DNA of 64,000 nt, from positions 31,629 to 95,628 of the forward strand of contig JBAZJN010000002.1 of the NCBI GenBank assembly GCA_041651295.1. Reading direction: 5' to 3'. The notes beneath the pieces are model-generated. The model made no database searches, was not told the origin of the DNA, and saw nothing but the letters and a program-made list of their open reading frames with translations. The position numbers were made by a program, and so were the translations under genes. Below, piece by piece: positions 44,768 through 52,489 of the stretch (position 1 is the first letter of the stretch; each line of letters opens with the position of its first letter). The DNA comes from JBAZJN01 sp041651295 (lineage in GTDB: Bacteria; Patescibacteriota; UBA1384; XYA2-FULL-43-10; CAINNR01).

Positions 44768-44883
44768 TTGATTCTATAATAACAATTCTTTTGGATATAC
44801 ACGATCGACTATAATTAGAAGATAATATTTTTAAGTCTGAGATTGATTAACACGTAAATATAGCAAAAAAATACAAAATCCCA

Positions 44884-45054
44884 TTGACAAACAGATAAAT
44901 ACGTTGATCTGGCTTCGTGCACTGCGAGGCGGATGGTAGAGGAATCACGCGAAGTGAAACCTCCAAAAGCTCCCCGCAACCTCTTTGCGAGGAGTGGAAA
45001 AAGTGAAATAGTCCAACATTATCAAACCAGCCAACTTATACGTGGCTGTTTTTT
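44884..45054 (+). ncRNA. Possible structured transcript or tiny cassette (unassigned)
   Basis: TTGACAAACAGATAAATACG at 44884 repeats almost exactly the promoter start of the 46810 gene, but no good -10 follows at 17 bases. The GC-rich stretch downstream holds CTTCGTG/CACGCGAAG and CTCCCCGCAA/TTTGCGAGGAG pairs and ends in an AGCCA/TGGCT hairpin with T run (45029-45054). An ATG frame (44933-45082, 49 codons, after GAGGCGG) runs through the hairpin, which is odd for a gene. It may be a small RNA or a broken cassette. Confidence 0.3.
45029..45054 (+). terminator. Hairpin terminator at the end of the unassigned unit
   Basis: AGCCA-ACTTATACG-TGGCT followed by G and six T on the plus strand. The stop codon of the minus-strand coiled-coil gene lies in its loop. 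Confidence 0.6.
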
Positions 45055-45323
45055 AGTTCTAATTTCTTTAGTCGTAATTTAATTTTTTCTTGTTCTTCAA
45101 TGATTGTATTAATATCACCAGAATGCTGTTTAAATAAACGATCAATTCGAGCATCCAATCGTTCTATTTCTTCTTTCAGTTCCCGAATACCAAGCGATAA
45201 CTCAGATCTGGTGGTTTTGAGTTCGCTTTCTATATCGTCAAATCGTTTGTCAATTTTATCAAAACGATTCTGAGTATCAATCGAATAGTTGGCCATCAAT
45301 TCTGCCAAATCTTCGATTGTCAT
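45036..45323 (-). CDS. Coiled-coil protein (hypothetical, 95 aa)
   Basis: From ATG 45323 (AAAGG upstream). After a short helix (IEDLAELMANY) nearly the whole protein has heptad spacing (FDKIDKRFDDIESELKTTRSEL, IRELKEEIERLDARIDRLF), so it is a long coiled coil, probably oligomeric. Short proteins of this pattern are frequent in small bacterial genomes and have no assigned role. Confidence 0.65.
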   Translation of the reverse strand: MTIEDLAELMANYSIDTQNRFDKIDKRFDDIESELKTTRSELSLGIRELKEEIERLDARIDRLFKQHSGDINTIIEEQEKIKLRLKKLELKNSHV

Positions 45324-45407
45324 TTTTAGACCTTTTTTAATCATATCTGTATTGTATCACCAGCCATTAAAACTCTGTCAATTAGGGGGTTTTAAATATA
45401 TTTGCTT

Positions 45408-45460
45408 CTATACCATTTAAGAAGCTACAGCGTACTAAATGGTATAGATAGAGGTTTTTT
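45408..45460 (+). terminator. Inverted repeat with T run upstream of the IS481 element
   Basis: Perfect 12-base arms CTATACCATTTA (45408-45419) and TAAATGGTATAG (45436-45447), then ATAGAGGTTTTTTA. It could be a terminator on the plus strand or a protein-binding site. Confidence 0.5.
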
Positions 45461-45512
45461 ATAATTCAGGAGAAGATAAAACGGTAATAATTAGAAAAAC
45501 TTTGAAATCTCA

Positions 45513-46677
45513 TGTACAGGCTGAGATACATAGGTAACACTTCTGGTATTATCAATTCGGAAAAAGAGTTGATAAAACAGGAAGGCTACCGATGAAAAAC
45601 TTTAAGATGACAGCGCCCAATATTACCCAACCGATAATATATGGAACTGTTGGATTTAAAAGAAAACCAATCATCTTACAAGATAAAGTTGTCCGATGGA
45701 GAGGCATAGCAAACCAGATTAATTTATCTCCATCAGGCAGACTACGGCTGGAGTGGATGATCTTTTACGAGACAGTTGGCGGTCATAATGCCACTAAAAC
45801 AGCTGACCACTTTGACATATCGAGAAAGATATTTTACAAGTGGTTTAACCGTTTTGATAACGGTAAAGTCCAGCTCTTGTGTGATCAATCGAAAGCTCCT
45901 AAAAACACCAGAAAACCGGAGATAACATTTGAAGAAGAATGCCGGATCAAAAAGCTTAGAAAAAAACATATCCATTACGGCAAGAGAAAATTGGCCGTTA
46001 AATATTTCAAGAAATACAAGAACAAAATCTCCAGCCATAAAGTTCAATATGTTATCAATAAGTGGAGTATTTATCCCGATGTCGCAAAGCACGATAAACT
46101 AAAACTGAAGCTAAAAAACCAAATCAAAAAGAATCGGATACAGAAATTAAAGATCAAAGACGAACATTGGTTTTTACTTCATTTAGATACCATTGTTATC
46201 TACTGGGGAAGTTTCAAGAGATACATATTAACAGCAGTAGATCATCACGGGAAAGTGGCTTATGCCAGAATGTACAAAAGTAAATCTTCCAAGAATGCTA
46301 AAGATTTTCTTTACCGACTCCATTACTTAATTGATGCCAATATTCTAAATGTTCAAACCGATAACGGATCAGAGTTCTATGCCGAATTTGAAGAAGCATT
46401 AAATCAGCTGGAAATACTTCACTGGTTTTCCAGAAACAGAACACCAGAAGACAACGCTGAAGTTGAAAGATTCAATCAAACCCTGCAAACAGAGTGGCTC
46501 AATGATGGTAATTTCTGCCTTGATACAAACAAGTTTAACTGCAATTTAACAGAGTGGTTAATCGAGTACAATTTTGAAAGACCACATGAAACCCTTGACT
46601 ACCTTACTCCCTTTGAGTACCTTGAGAATACACTAACACTTAATCAAAAAGTGTTACCTATGTACTCAGCCTGTACA
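45513..46677 (+). mobile_element. Complete IS481-family insertion sequence, 1165 bp
   Basis: The ends begin TGTACAGGCTGAG and are imperfect inverted repeats of about 30 bases that differ by a one-base indel (left 45513-45542, right 46649-46677). They are flanked by a 5-base direct repeat TCTCA (45508-45512 and 46678-46682), a target duplication. TGT ends and a 4-15 base duplication fit the IS481 family. One transposase gene fills the element. Confidence 0.9.
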
Positions 46678-46686
46678 TCTCATTGA
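45592..46686 (+). CDS. IS481-family DDE transposase
   Basis: 364 aa. N-terminal helix-turn-helix (about 50-90, NATKTADHFDISRKIFYKWFNRF) and rve integrase core with Asp199 (LHLDTIVIYWG), Asp257 (VQTDNGSEF) and Glu292 (NAEVERFNQTL), spacing DD35E. The right inverted repeat is translated as the last residues (LPMYSACT), and the stop codon TGA (46684-46686) lies outside the element, in the flanking DNA. GGAAGG precedes the start. The catalytic set is complete, so it is probably active. Confidence 0.93.
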   Translation: MKNFKMTAPNITQPIIYGTVGFKRKPIILQDKVVRWRGIANQINLSPSGRLRLEWMIFYETVGGHNATKTADHFDISRKIFYKWFNRFDNGKVQLLCDQSKAPKNTRKPEITFEEECRIKKLRKKHIHYGKRKLAVKYFKKYKNKISSHKVQYVINKWSIYPDVAKHDKLKLKLKNQIKKNRIQKLKIKDEHWFLLHLDTIVIYWGSFKRYILTAVDHHGKVAYARMYKSKSSKNAKDFLYRLHYLIDANILNVQTDNGSEFYAEFEEALNQLEILHWFSRNRTPEDNAEVERFNQTLQTEWLNDGNFCLDTNKFNCNLTEWLIEYNFERPHETLDYLTPFEYLENTLTLNQKVLPMYSACTSH

Positions 46687-46711
46687 CAAACAGAAAAAAG
46701 TGTGCTATTGT
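46683..46711 (+). promoter_or_regulatory. Consensus promoter of the anchored orphan gene at 46810
   Basis: TTGACA (46683-46688), 17 bases, TATTGT (46706-46711), preceded by TGC. The -35 starts within one base of the IS481 target duplication. Confidence 0.75.
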
Positions 46712-46809
46712 TATGGTGACAAGTTAAGGTGATTTCATGTCGATTTCTCCTTAACAAGTGGTAAATATCCCATGCCGCCACAAGCGGCTGGACAATTGGA
46801 GTGATACGA

Positions 46810-47391
46810 ATGACACACAAAGATTTCACGCTTGTACAGCTGTTTGTGGGGGTGGTGTTCGTGACCGTTGTCACCGCCACGATAGTGGCGATTGTCGATG
46901 ACTGCCGAATGAAATCCTTCGACGGGGTCCAGGTGGCTTCGGCCGCCACTGACCCCGAGTACCAGCCGTATCCCGATTTGATCATGGATGAGCCGCAAAT
47001 GACGGAGGCTGGTTGGAGCGATGGGACAATACCCCCCCTCCAACCATTGGAGCCGACCCGCCCCAGTAAGAAGTATGTCGCGCTACAGGGAAAACTAACC
47101 CCCTGCAGTCGCGACTTCCTGGGGGTAATGCCCTGGGAGAGGGACAAGAACTTCAAGATGGTGACCTCCCTGGCTAGGGAGATCACCGTTCCGAGATCGC
47201 CCTATATCCGAGTCTGCTGGCTCGGAAAAGGGAGGGTTCATGTCGCCTTTGGCGACGCTCGCATTGTTCTTGAGCCGACCGAAGATGTAGAGGGGGTTTT
47301 TCTCCACAGCAGCGTTCCTTCAGCAGAGGTGCAGGTCAGTACCTCGCAAAAGGAGCACAAAACGAGGTACCGGATTACCGCATTCAGGTAG
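46810..47391 (+). CDS. Membrane-anchored orphan protein (GC-rich cassette)
   Basis: 193 aa from ATG 46810 (GGAGTGATACGA upstream; GTG 46801 is inside the ribosome-binding stretch). One membrane segment at about residues 7-29, then a Pro-rich stalk (about 50-95) and a C-terminal beta-rich domain of about 100 residues. No motif recognised. The 100-base leader holds a TTAAGG/CCTTAA pair around a 5-codon ATG frame (MSISP) and a CCGC/GCGG hairpin, which could be regulatory. GC-rich, monocistronic, strong terminator. Confidence 0.62.
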   Translation: MTHKDFTLVQLFVGVVFVTVVTATIVAIVDDCRMKSFDGVQVASAATDPEYQPYPDLIMDEPQMTEAGWSDGTIPPLQPLEPTRPSKKYVALQGKLTPCSRDFLGVMPWERDKNFKMVTSLAREITVPRSPYIRVCWLGKGRVHVAFGDARIVLEPTEDVEGVFLHSSVPSAEVQVSTSQKEHKTRYRITAFR

Positions 47392-47410
47392 TCCGGCACC
47401 TCAATAACCG

Positions 47411-47447
47411 CCAGCCCGAACCTGTTAAGGTTCGGGCTGGTTTCTTT
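47411..47447 (+). terminator. Terminator of the 46810 cassette
   Basis: Perfect 13-base arms CCAGCCCGAACCT and AGGTTCGGGCTGG, then TTTCTTTATT. Confidence 0.88.
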
Positions 47448-47518
47448 ATTCTAAGGCAAATACCGCCGGCGTTAGCCAGCGTGTGCGTTTGAAGCGTTAG
47501 CATTAGGCTAGGTATAAT

Positions 47519-47557
47519 AAAATCACCCCAATCCGACCAAGGAAGGAGGTGATTTTT
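47519..47557 (+). promoter_or_regulatory. Hairpin covering the tnpA ribosome-binding site
   Basis: AAATCACC (47519-47528) pairs with GGTGATTT (47547-47556), so the GGAGG site three bases from ATG is closed in a stem. This is the known translational brake of IS200 elements. Confidence 0.7.
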
Positions 47558-47559
47558 TC

Positions 47560-47988
47560 ATGACAAATGGTAGATTGTACAAACTAGATCATTGCACATA
47601 TCTCTGTCAGTATCATCTGGTTTGGACCCCGAAGTACAGAGGAAAAGTTCTCGCCGATAAATATATCAAAACAGAACTGAAAAGAATATTCAAGTTAATT
47701 TGCAACTGGAAACACTTCAGGATTAGAGCCTGGCATATCGGCGATGAACATATCCACTTGTATCTCATTATTCCACCGAAGTATTCTGTCTCGTATGCTG
47801 TCGGACTCATCAAGTCCAAATCCAGCTCTTGGCTCAAGAAGAAAAACAAAAAGATTCCCCAAGGTAGTTTCTGGTGTCGAGGATACTTTGTCTCCACAGT
47901 CGGTATCAACGAGTATGCTATTAAAACATATCTTCGTGACCAAGACAAAAAGAGAGTTGATAAACTGAAACTTGGATTCTGGTCATAG
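47560..47988 (+). CDS. tnpA: IS200-family Y1 (HUH) transposase TnpA
   Basis: 142 aa. The HUH motif is HIH (His64, His66 in DEHIHLYLI) and the nucleophile Tyr109 lies in CRGYFVSTVG. YHLVWTPKYRGKVL at 18-31 and IKTYLRDQ are family signatures. It cuts and joins single-stranded DNA at the element ends. No tnpB accessory gene, hence IS200 rather than IS605 type. Complete and probably functional. Confidence 0.95.
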   Translation: MTNGRLYKLDHCTYLCQYHLVWTPKYRGKVLADKYIKTELKRIFKLICNWKHFRIRAWHIGDEHIHLYLIIPPKYSVSYAVGLIKSKSSSWLKKKNKKIPQGSFWCRGYFVSTVGINEYAIKTYLRDQDKKRVDKLKLGFWS

Positions 47989-48060
47989 ACGTTAGTCTCC
48001 CAGAAACAGATACCGCCAGCATTCGCTGGCGGTATTCATTATTCATAAATGATTAGTTTT

Positions 48061-48089
48061 TTGATAAGATAAATAAAGACAAATTAATA
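48061..48089 (+). promoter_or_regulatory. Promoter of the giant surface protein
   Basis: TTGATA (48061-48066), 17 bases, TTAATA (48084-48089), 14 bases before ATG; only a weak AAAAAAGA precedes the start. Confidence 0.5.
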
Positions 48090-48102
48090 TTGAAAAAAGA
48101 AT

Positions 48103-51100
48103 ATGAGTAGGAGGGTTTTAACTTTAATAATATCTCTGGTTTTTATTTTTAGTGTACTGTCGGTCTATTTTGGGTTCTGCGGTAAGAATACTAGTATTAA
48201 GACTTACGCTGCTAGCGGGTCTATAGTATTGAATACCCGAACTGACTGGGAACTCGGAACACTTGGCAATATTGATTCCGTAACCGCTCCTGGCAGTATC
48301 AAAAAAGATGTAAAAACAGCTAGTGAGGTTAGCTTAGGAACTATTTATGATGAAGATCCATCACGGGTAACGGCTTCTTATGAAAACTACAAGGCAAACT
48401 TGATTCACAGCCCTTGCGGTAGTGATTGTTCCTGGCCGTCATTTCCTTCTCCCCCAGGAGAGCACTACTGGGTAATGGACATGGGGGAAATCAGGATGCT
48501 TAATGGACTAAAAACTACAAGCAATTGCCCGGTATCAGGTGGCGGATATGTTTGGACTAATCCGCCACCAGGAGGAATTGATAGCTGTCCAGTGGCTGTA
48601 CCAGATGGTTCATATGCAAAATTTTCTGTATCGCTAAATGGCTCCGATTACACATTCATCGAAAATTATGACGTAGGCTCACACATACCAATGGGCTGGT
48701 CCGCATTTACCACAACACCTGCCAGGTATGTCAAAATTGAATCAAATTATTATGGTTACGACAGTGTCAATAGATGGTATTATGGAATTGATAGGCTTCA
48801 AATAAGGGAGGCGAGTGCACCATCTACCCACCTCTCCTCTACCACTCAACTCGATGCTGGGGCGCATACAACAATGAATTGGACGACGTTTGCTCCTGAT
48901 GATGATATTCCTGCTAATACTTCGGTTAATTATCGCTTTAGAACATCTGCCGATGCTGCAACATGGGGATCATATACTGCTTCAACCGCATCATCAGCTT
49001 CAATTGACATTGAAACACTTCTGGGAGGTACTGACGCGGCCAAACGCTATCTTCAAGTAGAAACAACTTTAGCCAATACCGACGGAGCCAGTACTCCGAC
49101 ACTAAACGCATACACTGCTAACTATGAGTATTCGGTTTTAGATCATGTAACGGTAAGTCCTGCTACCGCCTCAGTTGTTACCGGTGGAACACAAGCTTTT
49201 TCTGCCATCGCCTATGACGATTCAAGTGCTGTCATCTCCGGCGCAACATTTAACTGGAGCGCTGATTGTGGAAGCATCGATGGCAGTGGAAATTACACCG
49301 CTCCGACCGTCGCCGGAACTTGCATTGTAACGGCGGAGAGTACATTGGATGGCGTAACAAAATCAGGAACGGCAACAGTAACGGTGACAGCTACCCCACC
49401 GCCGGATCCCACCTGTTCTGATGGAGTGCAAAATGGTGATGAGACCGGAATAGATTGTGGCGGAAGTTGCTCTGCCTGTCCTGTCACGCCGCCGTCTGAT
49501 GGTTGCGCCAACGTTAACTACATTAAGATTTCTCCGACTCCGGAAATGATACAAATAAATCAGGGAGTAACTTTTACCGCTTCCGCCTATGATGCCGACA
49601 ATAATCTGTTGTCGGACATCGATTTCAGCTGGCAAAAATCAGCCGGCACTCTAAACACTTCTGGAGAGCACAGTCAAATTGCCCGTTACATTGCACCGGC
49701 AACAGTTGGTAATCAATGGATCAAAGCCTTGGCTTGCAACAAGGATAATACCATTAACTTTAATGTTTCTTTAAGTACTCCGACTGCAATTTCGATCTCA
49801 GTTTCACCGGATGATGTATATCTATCACCCGGAGCTAAACAACAGTACACGGCAAAGGTAACAAACCAAGACGGAGTTAATATCACCTCGTACTGTCCGG
49901 TGACATGGACAATGCAAACCCCGACTGCCGGAACAATCAGCACCTCAGGCTTACTGACGGCGGCCAATTCCACTAAACGTTGGCAAGATTCAATCAAAGC
50001 GACTGCCAGCTGTTTCGGTTTGTCAGAGTTTGATGTTTTGTCTTTTACCACTGCGACTACCGAAAGAAGATTGGATTATCTCAGTATGTCATATCCGACA
50101 TTGACCGCCAAAAAAGGTACAATTGAAACCTTTGATCTGGCAGCCACCGCTCTTGACCAATTTGGAGCTTTTCTCCCTGGAGCAACTTACAGTTGGGAGT
50201 TTTTGGATCAACAAATAGGTAGCTTTTCCGTAATTGATGGTTCAAGCCGCAAGATCAACATTAAAACTTCCGATAATTACGGTTGTTACTGGTACAAGGT
50301 TAAAGCTACTGCCAGTTACAATGGAGTAACTTTGTCAAATTTTAGTTCAGTTTTGATTTATCCGGCTGATTACAAAGCGGCTTACAATGGCTGTCAACAA
50401 AATCAACGGAGTCTTGGCCAGCAACTCTTAACAGCATTAACCGGCGCCAAAAGTGCTTTAGCCGGCGGACAGGAGTTGACTAATATTAATGTTGGCGACA
50501 AAAGATATTTACGGCCGAATCAGGTTGAACATTTTATTCCCAGTGCTCGTGATCAGTTAGGCAATCCGATTGACACTGCAAATGAGTTTGTCTTGCTTAA
50601 TTCCAATGCCGGAGCCTTGGCTAAAGATGGGACATTTATCGCTACCAATATCCCGGGAACCTACAATGAAGCGATAGAGATTAAGGCTTCCAGCGGTGGC
50701 AAAACTCTTAGTCAGAAAGTCAGCATTATTGTTAGTAATGATAAACCGCAAGCGGTAAGTTTTAATGTAAATGGTAATGTTAAAATTGCTCCGAACAGTT
50801 ACTACTGGCTGTATGTCGGATTAAAGAATCAATACGGTGAGACGGTTTTAGTCAATCCGACTGTTAAACTTGAAGACGTTTCAGGGGAAAACCTATTTGG
50901 AATTGAGAATACCTCAGTAATTAAAGCTAACGGTGTTAAAGGCAGCTGGAAGAAAGCAATTAAAGTTACTGTTGATCTGGAGAAACTTAATCTGCGGATC
51001 AGTGATGAAAACAATAAATGGCAGGGTTTGTCGCCAACAGCTTATGTTAATTTGGAGATTGATGATAAATATGACAATCCGGAAACTTGTTTTAGCCAAG

Positions 51101-52443
51101 GTTTACCGTGCAATCCGGAGATTAGTGATTGTGGAAACGGTGCCGGCAGCCAAGATGATGACAATGGTGGCATCAAAGGATTAATTGGCAGAATAATCGA
51201 TTCAATTGCTGATATTCTTGCTCAAATGACGAGAGAGAACTTGGTTTCGGTAATTATTGCTCTCATCGCACTTGGTTTGTCGTTATTAGCTTTGGCACTT
51301 TCTGCCTTGGTGAATCTCTTGGCGTATATTCGTCCAAACGAAATCCTCTCTTTGTTCGTTAAAGGCAAAAGCAAAAAACATGCAGCCGGAATTGTTTATG
51401 ACTCATCAACAGGATTGCCTATTCCTTTAGTTAGAATTATTCTCTTCAGGGCCAGAGACAAGAAACTGATTAGAACCGTAATTAGTGACAAAAATGGCAG
51501 ATTTGCGCTAGAAACTCCTCCGGGAGGAGAATACTATATCGAAGTTCAGAAGGAGGGGTTTGGACTAATCAGTCAAGATTATTTTTCAATCAAGGAAAAT
51601 ATATTGGCCTACGAAAACAATTACGCTGGAGGAATTTTTAGACCGGCCGAGGCTGAGCTAGTATTTCCTAAAGCTATCCCGCTGGTTTCCAATATTGACA
51701 GTGTAAAATTCTCAAAATGGATATTGTCGTTTGAAACAATAAATAAGGTTTTGCGGGTACTAAATTATCCGCTAATTATTGCCGGAGTAACACTGGCTAT
51801 TTTTGCTTTTATTAAAAGCCAGTCCGTATTCAGCTACATAGTCCTGATTTTGTATGTAATTACGATTTGTTATTTAATTTACAAACTCCTAACTTCCACC
51901 AGAATGTTTGGTGTTGTCACCAATTCAAAAACCGGAGCGAAAGTTGATTTAGCCGTAATCAGGGCAATATCTGAAACCAGCGGCAAATTGGTCAGGACAT
52001 CGGTTTCAAATGCCAAAGGAAGATATCTCATTATATTGCCGAAAGGTTATTACAAAGTTCTTTCTTCCAAATCAGGCCTTGAACAATCAGAGGATGTCAA
52101 AATTAATGCCAAAAATGAACTTAGTATTTCGAAAACCAAAATTTTAATGTCAGACGTCAAATTAAATGCAGGGTCAACAATTGAAACCGGTAATTCCCAA
52201 CTGACAAGTCCTCCCAAAAAGGTCTTTTCAGACTCTTCGGAGATAATTGAAAAATTTAGCTCGAAACAGCAACAATACCAAACACCAGATTTAAATAATT
52301 TAGGAATTTCGCATTTAATTAGTGACAACCCAGCCATTGGTTATCAACAAGAACGAAAGAGACTAAAAACTCCAAATGAGATCGAACCAAAAGAGAAATC
52401 TCGCCCCAACTGGCAACTACCGAATAATAAATCTCCTCTCTAA
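48103..52443 (+). CDS. Giant surface protein with Ig-like repeats, membrane segments and two carboxypeptidase-regulatory-like domains
   Basis: 1446 aa. Signal peptide (1 to about 36), a discoidin-like region (about 95-235), at least five Ig/BIG-type repeats (about 345-430, 470-560, 565-650, 660-765, 820-1000), a Cys-rich knot at about 436-465 (CSDGVQNGDETGIDCGGSC), a first membrane segment at about 1046-1076, a carboxypeptidase-regulatory-like beta domain (about 1096-1153), two more membrane segments (about 1221-1263), a second such domain (about 1267-1326) and a hydrophilic tail. It probably mediates adhesion or forms the surface layer. The IS200 right end is 60 bases upstream. Confidence 0.82.
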   Translation: MSRRVLTLIISLVFIFSVLSVYFGFCGKNTSIKTYAASGSIVLNTRTDWELGTLGNIDSVTAPGSIKKDVKTASEVSLGTIYDEDPSRVTASYENYKANLIHSPCGSDCSWPSFPSPPGEHYWVMDMGEIRMLNGLKTTSNCPVSGGGYVWTNPPPGGIDSCPVAVPDGSYAKFSVSLNGSDYTFIENYDVGSHIPMGWSAFTTTPARYVKIESNYYGYDSVNRWYYGIDRLQIREASAPSTHLSSTTQLDAGAHTTMNWTTFAPDDDIPANTSVNYRFRTSADAATWGSYTASTASSASIDIETLLGGTDAAKRYLQVETTLANTDGASTPTLNAYTANYEYSVLDHVTVSPATASVVTGGTQAFSAIAYDDSSAVISGATFNWSADCGSIDGSGNYTAPTVAGTCIVTAESTLDGVTKSGTATVTVTATPPPDPTCSDGVQNGDETGIDCGGSCSACPVTPPSDGCANVNYIKISPTPEMIQINQGVTFTASAYDADNNLLSDIDFSWQKSAGTLNTSGEHSQIARYIAPATVGNQWIKALACNKDNTINFNVSLSTPTAISISVSPDDVYLSPGAKQQYTAKVTNQDGVNITSYCPVTWTMQTPTAGTISTSGLLTAANSTKRWQDSIKATASCFGLSEFDVLSFTTATTERRLDYLSMSYPTLTAKKGTIETFDLAATALDQFGAFLPGATYSWEFLDQQIGSFSVIDGSSRKINIKTSDNYGCYWYKVKATASYNGVTLSNFSSVLIYPADYKAAYNGCQQNQRSLGQQLLTALTGAKSALAGGQELTNINVGDKRYLRPNQVEHFIPSARDQLGNPIDTANEFVLLNSNAGALAKDGTFIATNIPGTYNEAIEIKASSGGKTLSQKVSIIVSNDKPQAVSFNVNGNVKIAPNSYYWLYVGLKNQYGETVLVNPTVKLEDVSGENLFGIENTSVIKANGVKGSWKKAIKVTVDLEKLNLRISDENNKWQGLSPTAYVNLEIDDKYDNPETCFSQGLPCNPEISDCGNGAGSQDDDNGGIKGLIGRIIDSIADILAQMTRENLVSVIIALIALGLSLLALALSALVNLLAYIRPNEILSLFVKGKSKKHAAGIVYDSSTGLPIPLVRIILFRARDKKLIRTVISDKNGRFALETPPGGEYYIEVQKEGFGLISQDYFSIKENILAYENNYAGGIFRPAEAELVFPKAIPLVSNIDSVKFSKWILSFETINKVLRVLNYPLIIAGVTLAIFAFIKSQSVFSYIVLILYVITICYLIYKLLTSTRMFGVVTNSKTGAKVDLAVIRAISETSGKLVRTSVSNAKGRYLIILPKGYYKVLSSKSGLEQSEDVKINAKNELSISKTKILMSDVKLNAGSTIETGNSQLTSPPKKVFSDSSEIIEKFSSKQQQYQTPDLNNLGISHLISDNPAIGYQQERKRLKTPNEIEPKEKSRPNWQLPNNKSPL

Positions 52444-52484
52444 CCAGAAAATCCGCTAGCTAGAACCAACGGATTTTCTTCTGG
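52444..52484. terminator. Bidirectional terminator between the surface protein and gyrA
   Basis: AGAAAATCCG (52446-52455) pairs with CGGATTTTCT (52470-52479); T-rich on the plus strand, A-rich on the other side. It lies between two convergent genes. Confidence 0.75.
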
Positions 52485-52489
52485 ACTTT

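Larger units (their letters stand above)
47455..48040 (+). mobile_element. Intact IS200-type element (IS200/IS605 superfamily)
   Basis: A single tnpA gene is bracketed by subterminal hairpins: left CCGCCGGCGTTAGCCAGCG (47463-47481), right TACCGCCAGC-ATT-GCTGGCGGTA type (48010-48035). There are no inverted terminal repeats or target duplication, as expected for this single-strand transposition family. Exact ends cannot be set from one copy. The promoter is TTGAAG-N18-TATAAT (47489-47518). Confidence 0.85.

Noticed and set aside
46680..47186. Minus-strand ORF of 168 residues opposite the orphan gene at 46810
   Set aside because: The plus-strand frame has a consensus promoter, ribosome site, membrane segment and terminator; the minus-strand one has none.
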